Shown: in pieces, positions 16,921-26,204 of the stretch
Layout of the letters: each line of letters begins with the position of its first letter
Numbering within the stretch: the first letter of the stretch is position 1
Assembly: GCF_011067745.1 (NCBI RefSeq)
Contig: NZ_JAAMPJ010000012.1
Span: 1 to 64,000, forward strand
Direction: 5' to 3'
DNA length: 64,000 nt
Origin: Lentzea alba
GTDB taxonomy: Bacteria; Actinomycetota; Actinomycetes; Mycobacteriales; Pseudonocardiaceae
Translations under genes and position numbers: made by a program
The notes under the pieces: model-generated
What the model was told of the DNA's origin: nothing
The model's input: the letters and a program-made list of their open reading frames with translations, nothing else
Database searches by the model: none

Positions 16921-17769
16921 GTGACCAACTACCTGATCGGACTCATCGGCTCCGGCATCGGTCCGTCGCTGAGTCCGGCGCTGCACGAGCGCGAGGCCCG
17001 TGAGCTCGGGTTGCGCTACACCTACCGCCTGCTCGACCTCGACGTGATCGGGCAACCGGCGGGGGACGTGCTGGCCGCAGCCAGGGCCGAGGGGTTCGCC
17101 GGGCTCAACATCACCCATCCGGTGAAGCAGACGATCCTGCCGCACCTGGACGAGATCGTTCCCGAGGCGGCCTCGCTGGGAGCCGTCAACACCGTGGTCT
17201 TCGCGGACGGCAAGGCGATCGGCCACAACACCGACGCCACGGGCTTCGCGCGCAGTCTCAGCCGTGGCCTGCCGGACGCTCGCCTGGAGAACGTCGTGCT
17301 GCTCGGCGCGGGCGGAGCGGGCGCCGCGGTGGCTCACGCGCTGCTGTCGCTCGGCACCGGCCGGCTGGGCGTCCACGACGTCGACCTGAGTCGCGGTGCG
17401 GGCCTGGTGGCGGCATTGCAACGCCGGTTCGGCGCCGACCGGGCCGTCATGTGCCGGCCTGATGCCGTCCGGACAGCCGACGGTCTGGTGCACGCGACCC
17501 CGACGGGCATGGCGGCGCACCCCGGGCTGCCGATCGACGAGTCGTTGCTGCGCGAGGAACTCTGGGTCGCCGACATCGTCTACCGGCCGCTGGAGACGGC
17601 GCTGCTCGCGGCCGCGCGGGCACGGGGCTGCCGGGTGCTGCACGGCGGCGGGATGGTCGTGCTCCAGGCCGCGGAGTCGTTGCGGCTCTTCACCGGCGTC
17701 GAACCGGACGCGGACCGGATGCTCGCGCACTTCGAGGAGTTGGAGGGAGAACCCGCTCATGCGTCCTGA
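16921..17769 (+). CDS. aroE: Shikimate/quinate dehydrogenase
   Basis: A 282-residue NAD(P)-dependent dehydrogenase. It carries the substrate motif GLNITHPVKQ with the catalytic lysine near residue 67, the catalytic aspartate in GHNTDATGF, and a Rossmann GAGGAGAAV loop. It interconverts shikimate and 3-dehydroshikimate, and some homologues use quinate. GTG start with GGGAG upstream. Its end overlaps the next start by 11 bases. The operon with a dehydroshikimate dehydratase points to catabolism rather than aromatic amino-acid synthesis. Confidence 0.9.
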   Translation: MTNYLIGLIGSGIGPSLSPALHEREARELGLRYTYRLLDLDVIGQPAGDVLAAARAEGFAGLNITHPVKQTILPHLDEIVPEAASLGAVNTVVFADGKAIGHNTDATGFARSLSRGLPDARLENVVLLGAGGAGAAVAHALLSLGTGRLGVHDVDLSRGAGLVAALQRRFGADRAVMCRPDAVRTADGLVHATPTGMAAHPGLPIDESLLREELWVADIVYRPLETALLAAARARGCRVLHGGGMVVLQAAESLRLFTGVEPDADRMLAHFEELEGEPAHAS

Positions 17770-19540
17770 CCTGCGTACCGCCATCGCCACCGTGTGCCTG
17801 TCCGGCACGCTCGACGACAAGCTGGCCGCGGCCGCCGAGGCGGGGTTCGACGGCGTCGAGCTGTTCGAGAACGACCTGCTCGCCGCCCGCCGCGGTCCGG
17901 CGGAGATCCGGCGGCGGTGTGCCGACCTCGGGCTGAGCATCGACCTGTACCAGCCGTTCCGCGACTTCGAGGCGGTGCCGCCGGACGTGCTCGCCGCCAA
18001 CCTGCGCCGCGCCGAGCACAAGTTCGACCTCATGGCCGAACTCGGCGTGGACACCGTGCTGGTGTGCTCGTCGGTGTCGCCGGACGCGATCGACGACGAC
18101 GATCTCGCGGCCGAGCAGCTGCACCTGCTCGCCACACGTGCGGGCGAACGGGGACTGCGCATCGCCTACGAGGCGCTGGCGTGGGGGAGGTTCGTCAACG
18201 GCTACGAGCACGCGTGGCGGATCGTGCGCCGCGCCGCGCATCCGGCGCTGGGTGTCTGCCTCGACAGCTTCCACATCCTGTCCAAAGGGGACGATCCGCG
18301 GGCCATCCGCGCGATCCCCGGCGAGAAGATCTTCTTCCTGCAACTGGCCGACGCGCCGACGCTGCCGATGGACGTCCTCCAGTGGAGCCGCCACCACCGG
18401 CTCTTCCCCGGCCAGGGCGACTTCGACCTGACGACGTTCACCCGCAACGTTCTCGACGCCGGCTATCGCGGACCGCTCTCGCTGGAGGTGTTCAACGACG
18501 TCTTCCGCCAGTCCGACCCGTACCGGGCCGCGGTCGACGCGATGCGATCACTGGTCGGTCTGAAGGACTCCTTGGGGCTGCTGGACGTTCCGGCCGCACC
18601 CGTCTCGGACGGCTACGCGTTCGCCGAGGTCGTGGGGGAGTCGAACCTGGCCGCGCTGGGCTTCACACGCACGGGCGTGCACCGCTCGAAGCCGGTGGAG
18701 CTGTGGACGCAGGGCGACGCACGAGTGTTGGTCAACGCGAACGGTGAGCCGGGCGCGATCGGAGCACTCGGCATCTCCGTGCCGGACCCGGCAGCGGCGG
18801 CGCAGCGCGCGAAGGTCCTGCTCGCGCCACCGCTGTCCCGGACGGCGGGCCCCGGCGAAGCGCCGCTGACCGCGATCGCCACCCCGGACGGAACGCAGAT
18901 CTTCTTGTGCGCCAACGACGACTGGCTCGGCGACTTCGTCCCGACCGGGGAGTCGGCCCCCGGCGCGGGAATCACCGGCATCGACCACGTCGCGTTGACG
19001 CAGCCCTTCGACAACTTCGACGAGGCCACGCTCTTCTACCGCGCGGTGCTGGGCCTGGAACCCGGTGCCACCGCGGAGTTCGCGGCACCGTTCGGGCTGG
19101 TGCGGGGCCGCGGCGTGAGCGGTGGCGGCGTCCGGCTCACGCTGGACGCCGCACTGGTCCGCCGCGGCGGCTGGGCACCCGCGGTCGAGGAGCCCCAGCA
19201 CATCGCCTTCACCTGCACCGACGCCGTCGCGTGCGCCGAGGCGTTGCGGCAGTCGGGCGCGCGGCTGCTGGACATCCCTGGCAACTACTATGACGATCTT
19301 GCGGCACGGACCGGGTTGCCGGCTGATCGCCTCAGCGCGTTGCGCGAGCACTCCGTGCTGTACGACCGCGACGAGCACGGCGAGTACCTGCACTTCTACA
19401 CCGAGCTCGCGGGCGCCAGGGTGTTCTTCGAGGTGGTCCAGCGGATCGGTGGCTACCGCGGGTTCGGTGTCACCAACGCACCCGTGCGCATGGCGGCACA
19501 CCACGACGCACGGGGCCGAACCGGTCAGTTGTCGAAGTAG
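17759..19540 (+). CDS. 3-dehydroshikimate dehydratase fused to an HPPD-like domain (QuiC type)
   Basis: A 593-residue fusion. The N-terminal part (about 1-270) is a TIM-barrel sugar-phosphate-isomerase-like domain (DGVELFENDLL, CLDSFHILSKGDDP, GEKIFFLQLADAP) that dehydrates 3-dehydroshikimate to protocatechuate. The C-terminal part (about 290-585) has two vicinal-oxygen-chelate modules similar to 4-hydroxyphenylpyruvate dioxygenase (GIDHVALTQPFDNFDEATLFYRAVLG, FYTELAGARVFFEVVQRIGGY). This is the bacterial QuiC1 architecture, in which the second part is not known to be a dioxygenase. Start chosen for the GGAGG upstream. No protocatechuate-degradation genes follow within the window. Confidence 0.88.
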   Translation: MRPDLRTAIATVCLSGTLDDKLAAAAEAGFDGVELFENDLLAARRGPAEIRRRCADLGLSIDLYQPFRDFEAVPPDVLAANLRRAEHKFDLMAELGVDTVLVCSSVSPDAIDDDDLAAEQLHLLATRAGERGLRIAYEALAWGRFVNGYEHAWRIVRRAAHPALGVCLDSFHILSKGDDPRAIRAIPGEKIFFLQLADAPTLPMDVLQWSRHHRLFPGQGDFDLTTFTRNVLDAGYRGPLSLEVFNDVFRQSDPYRAAVDAMRSLVGLKDSLGLLDVPAAPVSDGYAFAEVVGESNLAALGFTRTGVHRSKPVELWTQGDARVLVNANGEPGAIGALGISVPDPAAAAQRAKVLLAPPLSRTAGPGEAPLTAIATPDGTQIFLCANDDWLGDFVPTGESAPGAGITGIDHVALTQPFDNFDEATLFYRAVLGLEPGATAEFAAPFGLVRGRGVSGGGVRLTLDAALVRRGGWAPAVEEPQHIAFTCTDAVACAEALRQSGARLLDIPGNYYDDLAARTGLPADRLSALREHSVLYDRDEHGEYLHFYTELAGARVFFEVVQRIGGYRGFGVTNAPVRMAAHHDARGRTGQLSK

Positions 19541-19690
19541 AGCGTGGCTCCCTGGCAGGAGTACGGGCAGTTCTTCCCCGCGCTTCTCGACGTCACGGCT
19601 GACCTCCGGGTCACCGGGCAGGTCGAGGTTCCGGAGGAGGATGAACGAGTTGACCGGGTCTGGCCGTCCAGGTCTTGGTCCTCGCGGGGT
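19526..19690 (-). pseudogene. Possible scrap of an unidentified gene, frameshifted
   Basis: The minus strand of this gap encodes a protein-like string in one frame (VNSFILLRNLDLPGDPEVS followed by RDVEKRG) that continues in the next frame as KNCPYSCQGATLYFDN and a stop if one G of a GGGG run is removed. The segment overlaps the last bases of the dehydratase gene. No family was recognised; the coding look may be chance. No start is visible. Confidence 0.3.
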
Positions 19691-19706
19691 AGTTCAAATT
19701 TGCACT
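19691..19706. promoter_or_regulatory. Near-palindromic operator before the MarR gene
   Basis: AGTTCAAATTTGCACT is centred on an 8-bp perfect palindrome (CAAATTTG) 13 bases before the MarR start. MarR proteins commonly bind such A/T-rich dyads at their own promoter. Confidence 0.45.
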
Positions 19707-19718
19707 AGGATTCGGATC

Positions 19719-20211
19719 ATGGAGACCCGGTGGCTGGACGACGGGGAGCACCGCGCCTGGCGTGCCTACCGGGCGCTCACCCTGCTCATGGAGGACACCC
19801 TCGACCAACAGCTCCGCCGGGACGCGGGCATCAGCCACATGTACTACTCCGTGCTGGTGTTCCTCACCGAGGCACCGGGCGGACGGCTGCGCATGACCGA
19901 TCTCGCCGAGGCGCTCAAGATCGCCCGCAGCCGGCTCACCTACACGATCAGCCGCATGGCGGACGACGGCCTGGTCCGGCGGGAAGGCGATCCGAGCGAC
20001 CGCCGCGGCCAGTTCGCGGTCGTCACCGCGGTCGGCAGGTCCACTTTGGAGCGAGCGGCGCCTGGTCACGTCGCCACCGTCCGGGGGGGTGGTGTTCGAC
20101 CGGCTGGATCCCGACCAGATCCGGGTCCTCGGAGACGTCTGCGAAATCGTGCTGAACGGACTCTCCGGCCCCGACCGCCCGTCAACGGCGAACCTGCCCT
20201 GGCGGCGTTGA
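19719..20211 (+). pseudogene. MarR-family regulator with a single-base frameshift
   Basis: The first 120 or so codons read as a normal MarR protein (FLTEAPGGRLRMTDLAEAL, then the winged helix RLTYTISRMADDGLVRREGD and DRRGQFAVVT). The original frame then degenerates after a run of seven G at 20083-20089. If the run had six G the reading would continue as VVFDRLDPDQIRVLGDVCEI and finish at a TGA at 20209, giving a full-length protein of about 163 residues. In the sequence as given the frame runs on into low-complexity arginine and proline. Either the gene is newly broken or the run was misread. Confidence 0.7.
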
Positions 20212-20240
20212 CGCGTTCCGTGCGGCCGTAGGCTCGGGCG

Positions 20241-20735
20241 ATGCCCGAGCTGAAGCCGCTGCAGGCCGGCCACGCCCAGGCGGTCCTGGCCTTCGAGCTG
20301 GCGAACCGCACCTACTTCGCCGCCTCGATCCCCGACCGCGGCGACGACTTCTTCGACCAGTTCACCGACCGGTACAACGCCTTGCTGGCCGAGCACGAGG
20401 CCGGCGTCTGCGCCTTCTACGTGCTCGTCGCCGAGGACGGCTCGGTACTGGGCAGATTCAACCTGTACGACTTGGAGGACGGCACTGCCGTACTCGGCTA
20501 CCGGGTCGCGGAGCAGGCCGCCGGCCTCGGCCTGGCGACCACGACCGTTCGGGAGCTGTGCCGGACGGCGGCGGTGACGTACGGCCTGCGCACCCTGCGG
20601 GCGGCCACCTCCCACGACAACGCCGCATCCCGGAAAGTCCTGACCAAGACCGGGTTCGTCCCGGTCGGCCCTGCCACCCCGGCTGATCTCGGCGGCAAGT
20701 CAGGAACCTGGTACCAGCGCGACCTCCAGTCGTAG
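20241..20735 (+). CDS. GNAT acetyltransferase (RimJ-like)
   Basis: A 164-residue N-acetyltransferase with the acetyl-CoA-binding region YRVAEQAAGLGLATTTVRELC (motif A) and the HDNAASRKVLTKTGFVPVG motif B typical of RimJ/RimL-type enzymes. It acetylates an amino group on a peptide or small molecule; the substrate cannot be assigned. It is followed by a strong terminator hairpin. Confidence 0.88.
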   Translation: MPELKPLQAGHAQAVLAFELANRTYFAASIPDRGDDFFDQFTDRYNALLAEHEAGVCAFYVLVAEDGSVLGRFNLYDLEDGTAVLGYRVAEQAAGLGLATTTVRELCRTAAVTYGLRTLRAATSHDNAASRKVLTKTGFVPVGPATPADLGGKSGTWYQRDLQS

Positions 20736-20763
20736 AGCTCGCTCTCGCTCGTCGATCGGCTGA

Positions 20764-20809
20764 GGGAAGGCGGCGGCCACCGCTGATCATCGGTGGCCGC
20801 CGCCTTCCC
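20764..20809. terminator. Strong bidirectional terminator hairpin
   Basis: A perfect 19-bp stem (left arm 20764-20782, right arm 20791-20809) with an 8-base loop sits between the stops of the convergent acetyltransferase and BNR-ricin genes. Confidence 0.85.
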
Positions 20810-20823
20810 GCCTGCCCTCGGGC

Positions 20824-22347
20824 TCAGCCGACCCGGACGAGCCGCCACTGCTGGTCGAACGACCCGTTGTAGGCGCGCTGCACGATCTGGGCGCCGTCAG
20901 AGCCTGACCCGTCGAGCACCGACAGCGCGTTGCCGCTGTGCCTTGCCACCAAACGGTAGTAGGCCCCGACCGGTACGAGCTGCCACTGCTGGTCGGCACC
21001 GGCGTTCTCGACCCACTGCACGGCGCGGGCGTTGTCGGCGGTGCTGGTGTCCCAGATCGACAACACACGGCCGCTGTTGCGGTTGAACAACGTCCGGTAG
21101 TCACCACCGACGTCGGTCACGTGCCACTGCTGGTTCGCGCCGCCGTTGTCGGCCCACTGCACCAGATCGGCGCCGTCCTGCAGGCTCGACTGCAAGGTGT
21201 CCAGGACCTTGCCGGTCTGCCGGTTGACCAGCTTGTAGTAAGCGCCGGCCGAGTGGCCGAGGTCGACGTCGCCGTAGCGGACGGCGTTGCGCTCGTTGAC
21301 CCAGAAGCCCTCCACCGACAGGATCAGCACCCGGCCGGTGCCCGCCACCGGCTGCAGCATGCGGCTGTAGCCCGTGGGCATGGTCGTGCGCACCGGCGTC
21401 CACGGGCCGGCGCCGTTGCCCGTGTTGACCCGGACGTCCCCCGAACCGTGGGAGTTGTAGACCAGCCGCCCGTTCGGCAGGGTGATCACCATCGGGCTGC
21501 CGCCGTGGTCGATCGTGGTGCCGCCGTCGAGCGCGTTCCACGACTCCGGATCCGCCGAGATCTTGAAGTTGTTGGGCGTGTTCGGTTGCCCGACCATCTC
21601 GAACACCATGAGGTACCGGCCGTCGGCCATCCGCGTCACGATCGGCATCCCCGGTCGCAGCGCGCGGTCCGCCATCGCCACGTCCTCGACCACCGGGCCC
21701 CAGCGCAGACCGTCGGTGGAGGTCTGGTGCACGAGCTTCTGGTCGTGGTTGTCCTTGTCGCGTTCGTCGGAGTAGTAGACGATCAGCCGGTTGTTCGCCA
21801 CGAGCAGGTACGGCTCCCAGATCGGCTTGGGGTTCGGGCTGCCCCACTGACCGCCGCCGAGGGCCACCTCGCTGACCCACCGCCAGGTCGCGCCGTCGTC
21901 GTTGCTGCGGTAGAGCTGGATCGCGGTCGCCGACCGGTCCGGCGGCGAGGAGATGCCGGCGAGCAGCAGGGTTCCCGCGGGCATCGTGCCGATCCGTTGG
22001 GGCAGCACGTAAAGGTGCGGGTTGGTCCAGTTGCCCCACTTGCGCGGCGACGTGTCCGCGACCTTCGAACGGCGCGACCAGGACCTGCCGTTGTCGATGC
22101 TGCTCCAGATCGGGAACGTCATGTTCTCGAGCGGCTGGTTGTTGTCCTCGTACGTGGCGACGAGCCGGCCGCTGGGCAGTTGCGCGGACTTGGCGTAGGT
22201 GAAGCAGTACGGGCGGGTGCAGTCGCCGGACGGCGCCACGAGCACCGACGGGCCGTAGGCCAGGGCGGGTGACGCGTTGAGCGTGCCTCCCACCAGGACG
22301 AGCAACACCGTCAGCAGCCACATCCGGTGTCTTTGCAGGGAAAACAT
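20824..22347 (-). CDS. Secreted sialidase-fold (BNR) protein with ricin-type lectin domain
   Basis: A 507-residue exported protein. A signal peptide (LLTVLLVLVGGTLNASPALA) is followed by a six-bladed propeller-like region with BNR/Asp-box features (SSIDNGRSW, RSNDDGATW, STDGLRWG) to about residue 350, then a ricin-type beta-trefoil (CBM13-like) with three QxW repeats (ADNGGANQQWHV, ENAGADQQWQLV, YNGSFDQQWRLV). The fold is used by sialidases and by exo-arabinanases of family GH93. It is the last gene of the LacI-controlled operon, ten bases after the GH42 gene, so it likely releases a galactoside or arabinan-type sugar outside the cell. Substrate uncertain. Confidence 0.8.
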   Translation of the reverse strand: MFSLQRHRMWLLTVLLVLVGGTLNASPALAYGPSVLVAPSGDCTRPYCFTYAKSAQLPSGRLVATYEDNNQPLENMTFPIWSSIDNGRSWSRRSKVADTSPRKWGNWTNPHLYVLPQRIGTMPAGTLLLAGISSPPDRSATAIQLYRSNDDGATWRWVSEVALGGGQWGSPNPKPIWEPYLLVANNRLIVYYSDERDKDNHDQKLVHQTSTDGLRWGPVVEDVAMADRALRPGMPIVTRMADGRYLMVFEMVGQPNTPNNFKISADPESWNALDGGTTIDHGGSPMVITLPNGRLVYNSHGSGDVRVNTGNGAGPWTPVRTTMPTGYSRMLQPVAGTGRVLILSVEGFWVNERNAVRYGDVDLGHSAGAYYKLVNRQTGKVLDTLQSSLQDGADLVQWADNGGANQQWHVTDVGGDYRTLFNRNSGRVLSIWDTSTADNARAVQWVENAGADQQWQLVPVGAYYRLVARHSGNALSVLDGSGSDGAQIVQRAYNGSFDQQWRLVRVG

Positions 22348-22357
22348 CGTGTGCTCC

Positions 22358-24445
22358 TCACTCTGTCGAATCGGCGACGAACACGCGCACGTCCCAAGCG
22401 CCCAGCTCCAGCGCTTCGCCGGCCGGGACGGAACGGTCCGCCAGGACGTCGGTGAGCTGCACGGGTGCCTTGGCGTGCACGGGTTCCCAGCTCCAGTTGT
22501 GCACGACGTGCACGCGGCGCCCGTCGGTCGCGGTGCCGGTGGACGCCGTGACGGACGCCGGCAGGTCACGCCATCCGCTGACCGGCAGGGGGACCAGCCA
22601 GGAGGCCAACGCGCGCGCCAGGTCGCGGCCGGGCACCGTGCCGACGCACGTCACGCGGCCCTTGCCGTGCGCGCGGGCGGTGATGGCGGGCCAGCGACCG
22701 AAGTGCGGGTGGTCGTACCGCGCGAGCACCTCCGCGTCGATCACGGTGAGCCCGTCGACCCAGTGCGTCGCGGTGGCGTGCTCGGTCAGGCCGTGCACCG
22801 GGATCGGCGCACGGAGGTTGCTGAACTCGTCGTAGTGGACCCCGGCGGCTTCGACGAGCCGGGCCGGCGCGACCTCGGGCCGGGCGCGGGCCTCATGATC
22901 GGCGTACGCGGTGCGGGGCCCGAGCACCAGATGACCGCCTGCCTCGGCGTAGGCCGCGAGCCAGTCGATCGTCTCGTCGTCCACCACGTACAGCGCGGCC
23001 GCGATCAGCACGGGATGCCGCAGCGCGGCCTCCTCGGGCGTCATCCGGTCGCGCAGCTGCCGGGCGTGCACGAGCCGCACCTGCCGGCCCGCGTCGACGG
23101 CGCCGCGGTAGAACGGGTCGATGATCCGGTGGTAGGAGGCGAAGTCCGGCTCCCCGTCCGAAGTGGACAGCGGCGGGTACTTCTGCATGAGCCACTTGCT
23201 GGGCGTCGAGTAGACCATGGTGATGTCGGCGTCCGGTTCGAGTCCGGCGACCAACGCTCCCGCGGTGTCGAACTCGGCGCCCAGCGCGGCCAGTTCGGCG
23301 TAGGTGCGGCCCGGTTTGCCGTGGTGCGGCAGGATTCCGCCCCAGTAGGTCTCGGCGCCGAAGTGCAGGGTGTGCCAGTGCCAGTACTCGATCATGCGCG
23401 CGCCCCGCGACACCAGCGCCCACGCGGCCTGCCGCCACTGGCCGTCGAAAGCCGGTCGGTTGTCCCAGGCGAAGCCGATGGAACCGGCGTTGGTCTCGGT
23501 GACCAGGAACGGTTCCTGACGCGAGGAGAACATCCAGTCGGCGGTCTGGAACAACGACCACACGCCGGTCGTCTTCCACTTCTGCTCGAAGTCGTCGGGA
23601 GTTCGGTCCGGCAGGGCGAGGCCGTCCTGCATGTCGTAGTACGGGTTGCCGGAGGCGATGTCGAGGCTCGCGCTCAGCTCGTCGTCGGCCACGGCACGGC
23701 GCGTGTAGGAGATGCACGTGGTGACGAAGTGCTCGGGGCGGGCGTGCTCCCGCACGATGCCGGCCTGCCAGGCGATGAACTCGGTGACCTGGCGGGCCTG
23801 GAACTCCCGCCACGCGACGTCGTACTGCGGCTGGAAGTTGCCGTCCGGGGTCCACAGATCGGCCCACGTGGACAGCCGGTGCGACCAGTAGACCAGGCCC
23901 CACTCGCGGTTGAGCGTCTCGACGTCACCGTACTTCTCGCGCAGGTGGTCGACGAACCGCTGGAACACCCCGTGGTTGTGCAGGAGCTCGTTGCCCGGCT
24001 CGTTGTCGACCTGGAACCCGATGACGGCCGGGTGCGTGGCGTAGCGGGCGACGATCGCGCGGATCACCCGCTCGGCGTGGAAGCGGAACGCGGGATGCGT
24101 GAAGTCGACCTCCTGCCGGGCGCCCCAGCCGATCCGCTGCCCGGTGGCCCGTTCGCCGGTGATCTCCGGGTACTGCCTCGCGAGCCACGGCGGCACGGCG
24201 TAGGTGGGCGTCCCGAGGATCACCGAGATCCCGCGCTCGTGGGCACCGTCCAGCACGGGTCGCAGCCACTCGAGGTCGAACTCGCCGTTCTCCGGTTCCC
24301 AGGTGGACCAGACCGACTCACCGACCCGGATGACGGTGAAGTTCGCCTCCACCATCAGGTCCAGGTCTTCCTTCAACCGGTCGCGGAGCTGGTACTCGTG
24401 GTAATAGGCGGCGCCGAACAGCACACGGGCGGGCAGAACCGCCAT
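22358..24445 (-). CDS. GH42 beta-galactosidase
   Basis: A 695-residue intracellular glycoside hydrolase of family 42, the usual length. The acid/base glutamate is in IGFQVDNEPGNE and the nucleophile in FLVTETNAGSIGF; the trimerisation and C-terminal beta domains follow. It hydrolyses beta-galactosides, typically from plant galactans. The ATG at 24445 is preferred because GGAGG lies eight bases upstream; an ATG nine codons earlier overlaps the permease stop and has no good site. It lies between the permease gene and the BNR-ricin gene. Confidence 0.9.
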   Translation of the reverse strand: MAVLPARVLFGAAYYHEYQLRDRLKEDLDLMVEANFTVIRVGESVWSTWEPENGEFDLEWLRPVLDGAHERGISVILGTPTYAVPPWLARQYPEITGERATGQRIGWGARQEVDFTHPAFRFHAERVIRAIVARYATHPAVIGFQVDNEPGNELLHNHGVFQRFVDHLREKYGDVETLNREWGLVYWSHRLSTWADLWTPDGNFQPQYDVAWREFQARQVTEFIAWQAGIVREHARPEHFVTTCISYTRRAVADDELSASLDIASGNPYYDMQDGLALPDRTPDDFEQKWKTTGVWSLFQTADWMFSSRQEPFLVTETNAGSIGFAWDNRPAFDGQWRQAAWALVSRGARMIEYWHWHTLHFGAETYWGGILPHHGKPGRTYAELAALGAEFDTAGALVAGLEPDADITMVYSTPSKWLMQKYPPLSTSDGEPDFASYHRIIDPFYRGAVDAGRQVRLVHARQLRDRMTPEEAALRHPVLIAAALYVVDDETIDWLAAYAEAGGHLVLGPRTAYADHEARARPEVAPARLVEAAGVHYDEFSNLRAPIPVHGLTEHATATHWVDGLTVIDAEVLARYDHPHFGRWPAITARAHGKGRVTCVGTVPGRDLARALASWLVPLPVSGWRDLPASVTASTGTATDGRRVHVVHNWSWEPVHAKAPVQLTDVLADRSVPAGEALELGAWDVRVFVADSTE

Positions 24446-24468
24446 GGGCAGAACCTCCGAATCGACTG

Positions 24469-25317
24469 TCATTGTTTGACCGAGCCGGCCGCCAGACCGG
24501 ACTGCCAATACCGTTGGAGCAGCAGGAAAGCCGCCATGAGCGGGAGCACGGAGAGGGTGGACCCGGTCAGCAGGAGCGCGAGGATGTCGCTGTTCCCGCC
24601 GGAGCCTCCTCCCGCGGCCTGCGCCGACCACGCCGCCAGCCCGACCGTGACCGGGTAGAGGTTCGGATCGTTCAGCATGATCAGCGGCAGGAAGTAGTTG
24701 TTCCAGGTCGCCACGAGCGTGAACAACACGACCGTGACCAGACCGGGCGCCAGCAGTCGCAGCCCGATCTGGAAGAAGATCCGGACCTCGCCCGCGCCGT
24801 CGAGCCGGGCGGCCTCCAGCAGGCTGTCCGGCACGGCGTCCTGCGCGTAGACCCGCATGAGGTAGAAACCGAACGGGCTGACCAGCGAGGGCAGGATGAT
24901 CGCCCACGGCGTGTTGACCAGCCCCACCTGCGCGAACAGCAGGTAGGTCGGGATGGCCAGCGCGGTGGCGGGCACCATGATCGCGCCGAGCACCGCGCTG
25001 GACATGATCGCTTGGCCGCGGAACCGGAACTTGGCGAACCCGTACCCGGCCGCGGCGGCCAGCAGGGCCGCTCCCGAAGCGCTGACGACCGCGTAGATCA
25101 CGGTGTTGCGCAGCCACCGGACGAACACGCCGTCGTCGTAGGTGAGCGTGCTGCCGACGTTCGTGAGGAACTGCGGCGCGTCCGAGAACCACAGCCCGAA
25201 CGTGGTGAACAGGTCCTCGGTGCTCTTCGTGGACGCGACGACCAACCAGAACAGCGGCAGCAGGAAGTAGGCGAGTGCGGCCAGCATCACGATCGTCAGC
25301 GGCGTGCTGCGTCTCAT
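24469..25317 (-). CDS. ABC sugar transporter permease (MalG type)
   Basis: A 282-residue inner-membrane permease with six helices and the EAA loop EAARLDGAGEVRIFFQIGLRLLAP that contacts the ATPase. It imports an oligosaccharide together with the partner permease and binding protein. Its start overlaps the stop of the preceding permease gene by four bases. No ATPase gene is in the operon, as is common in actinomycetes where a shared MsiK-type ATPase serves many importers. Confidence 0.92.
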   Translation of the reverse strand: MRRSTPLTIVMLAALAYFLLPLFWLVVASTKSTEDLFTTFGLWFSDAPQFLTNVGSTLTYDDGVFVRWLRNTVIYAVVSASGAALLAAAAGYGFAKFRFRGQAIMSSAVLGAIMVPATALAIPTYLLFAQVGLVNTPWAIILPSLVSPFGFYLMRVYAQDAVPDSLLEAARLDGAGEVRIFFQIGLRLLAPGLVTVVLFTLVATWNNYFLPLIMLNDPNLYPVTVGLAAWSAQAAGGGSGGNSDILALLLTGSTLSVLPLMAAFLLLQRYWQSGLAAGSVKQ

Positions 25318-26204
25318 GGCGTCCTCCGGCGGTTCGCGGTCAGCAGCACGACGTAGGAGACGATCACGATCACGAGGCCCAGCAGGAACGACACGGCCGC
25401 CGCGTAGTTGGGCTGCTGTCCGATGAACGTCAGCGAGTAGGCGTAGAGGTTCGCGGTGTAGGCGCTGTCGATGACGTCAGGAGCGATGGCCTGCAACAGT
25501 TTCGGCTCGTTGAACAACTGGAAGCTGCCGATCACCGAGAACATCAGCGTCAGCAGCAGCGCGGGCCGCAACGCGGGCAGCTTGATCGACCAGGCGATCC
25601 TCCACGCACCTGCGCCGTCCATCGCCGCCGCCTCGTAGAGATCGCCGGGAATCGTGCGCAGCGCGGCGTACAGGATGATCATGTTGTAGCCGACGAACTC
25701 CCACGTCACGACGTTCGCGAGGCTGCCGAGCATCCAGCCCTCGCTGAGAAACCGCGGCACCGGCAGGTCCACCGCCCGGCTCAGCTGGGCGAACGGCCCG
25801 TAGTCCGGCCCGTAGAGGTAGCCCCACATCAGCGTGGCGACGACGCTCGGCACCGCGTACGGGACGAAGATGCCCAGCCGCACGACCCGTGCGAGCCGCA
25901 TCAGGCCGCTGTCCAGCGCGAGCGCGAACAGCAAAGCCAGCAACAACATCACCGGCACCTGGACGACGAAGAACGTCGCGACCCGCAACACGCCCTGCAA
26001 CAGCAGGGGATCGGCGACCGCCCTGGCGTAGTTGTCCAGTCCCACGAACTTCGTGCCGCCGACCAGCTTCGTCTGGAACAGGCTGAGGTACGCCGCGTAC
26101 GCCAGGGGAGCGAGGAACAGCACGACGAACAGCACCAGGAACGGCGTGGCGAACAGCAGTCCGGCGGAGCCACGCCGATCCTTTGTGGACGACAACGTGC
26201 TCAT
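25314..26204 (-). CDS. ABC sugar transporter permease (MalF type)
   Basis: A 296-residue permease with six membrane segments and the EAA loop EAAAMDGAGAWRIAWSIKLP. Its ATG overlaps the TGA of the binding-protein gene (TGATG), giving coupled translation. It pairs with the downstream MalG-type permease to form the channel. Confidence 0.92.
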   Translation of the reverse strand: MSTLSSTKDRRGSAGLLFATPFLVLFVVLFLAPLAYAAYLSLFQTKLVGGTKFVGLDNYARAVADPLLLQGVLRVATFFVVQVPVMLLLALLFALALDSGLMRLARVVRLGIFVPYAVPSVVATLMWGYLYGPDYGPFAQLSRAVDLPVPRFLSEGWMLGSLANVVTWEFVGYNMIILYAALRTIPGDLYEAAAMDGAGAWRIAWSIKLPALRPALLLTLMFSVIGSFQLFNEPKLLQAIAPDVIDSAYTANLYAYSLTFIGQQPNYAAAVSFLLGLVIVIVSYVVLLTANRRRTP

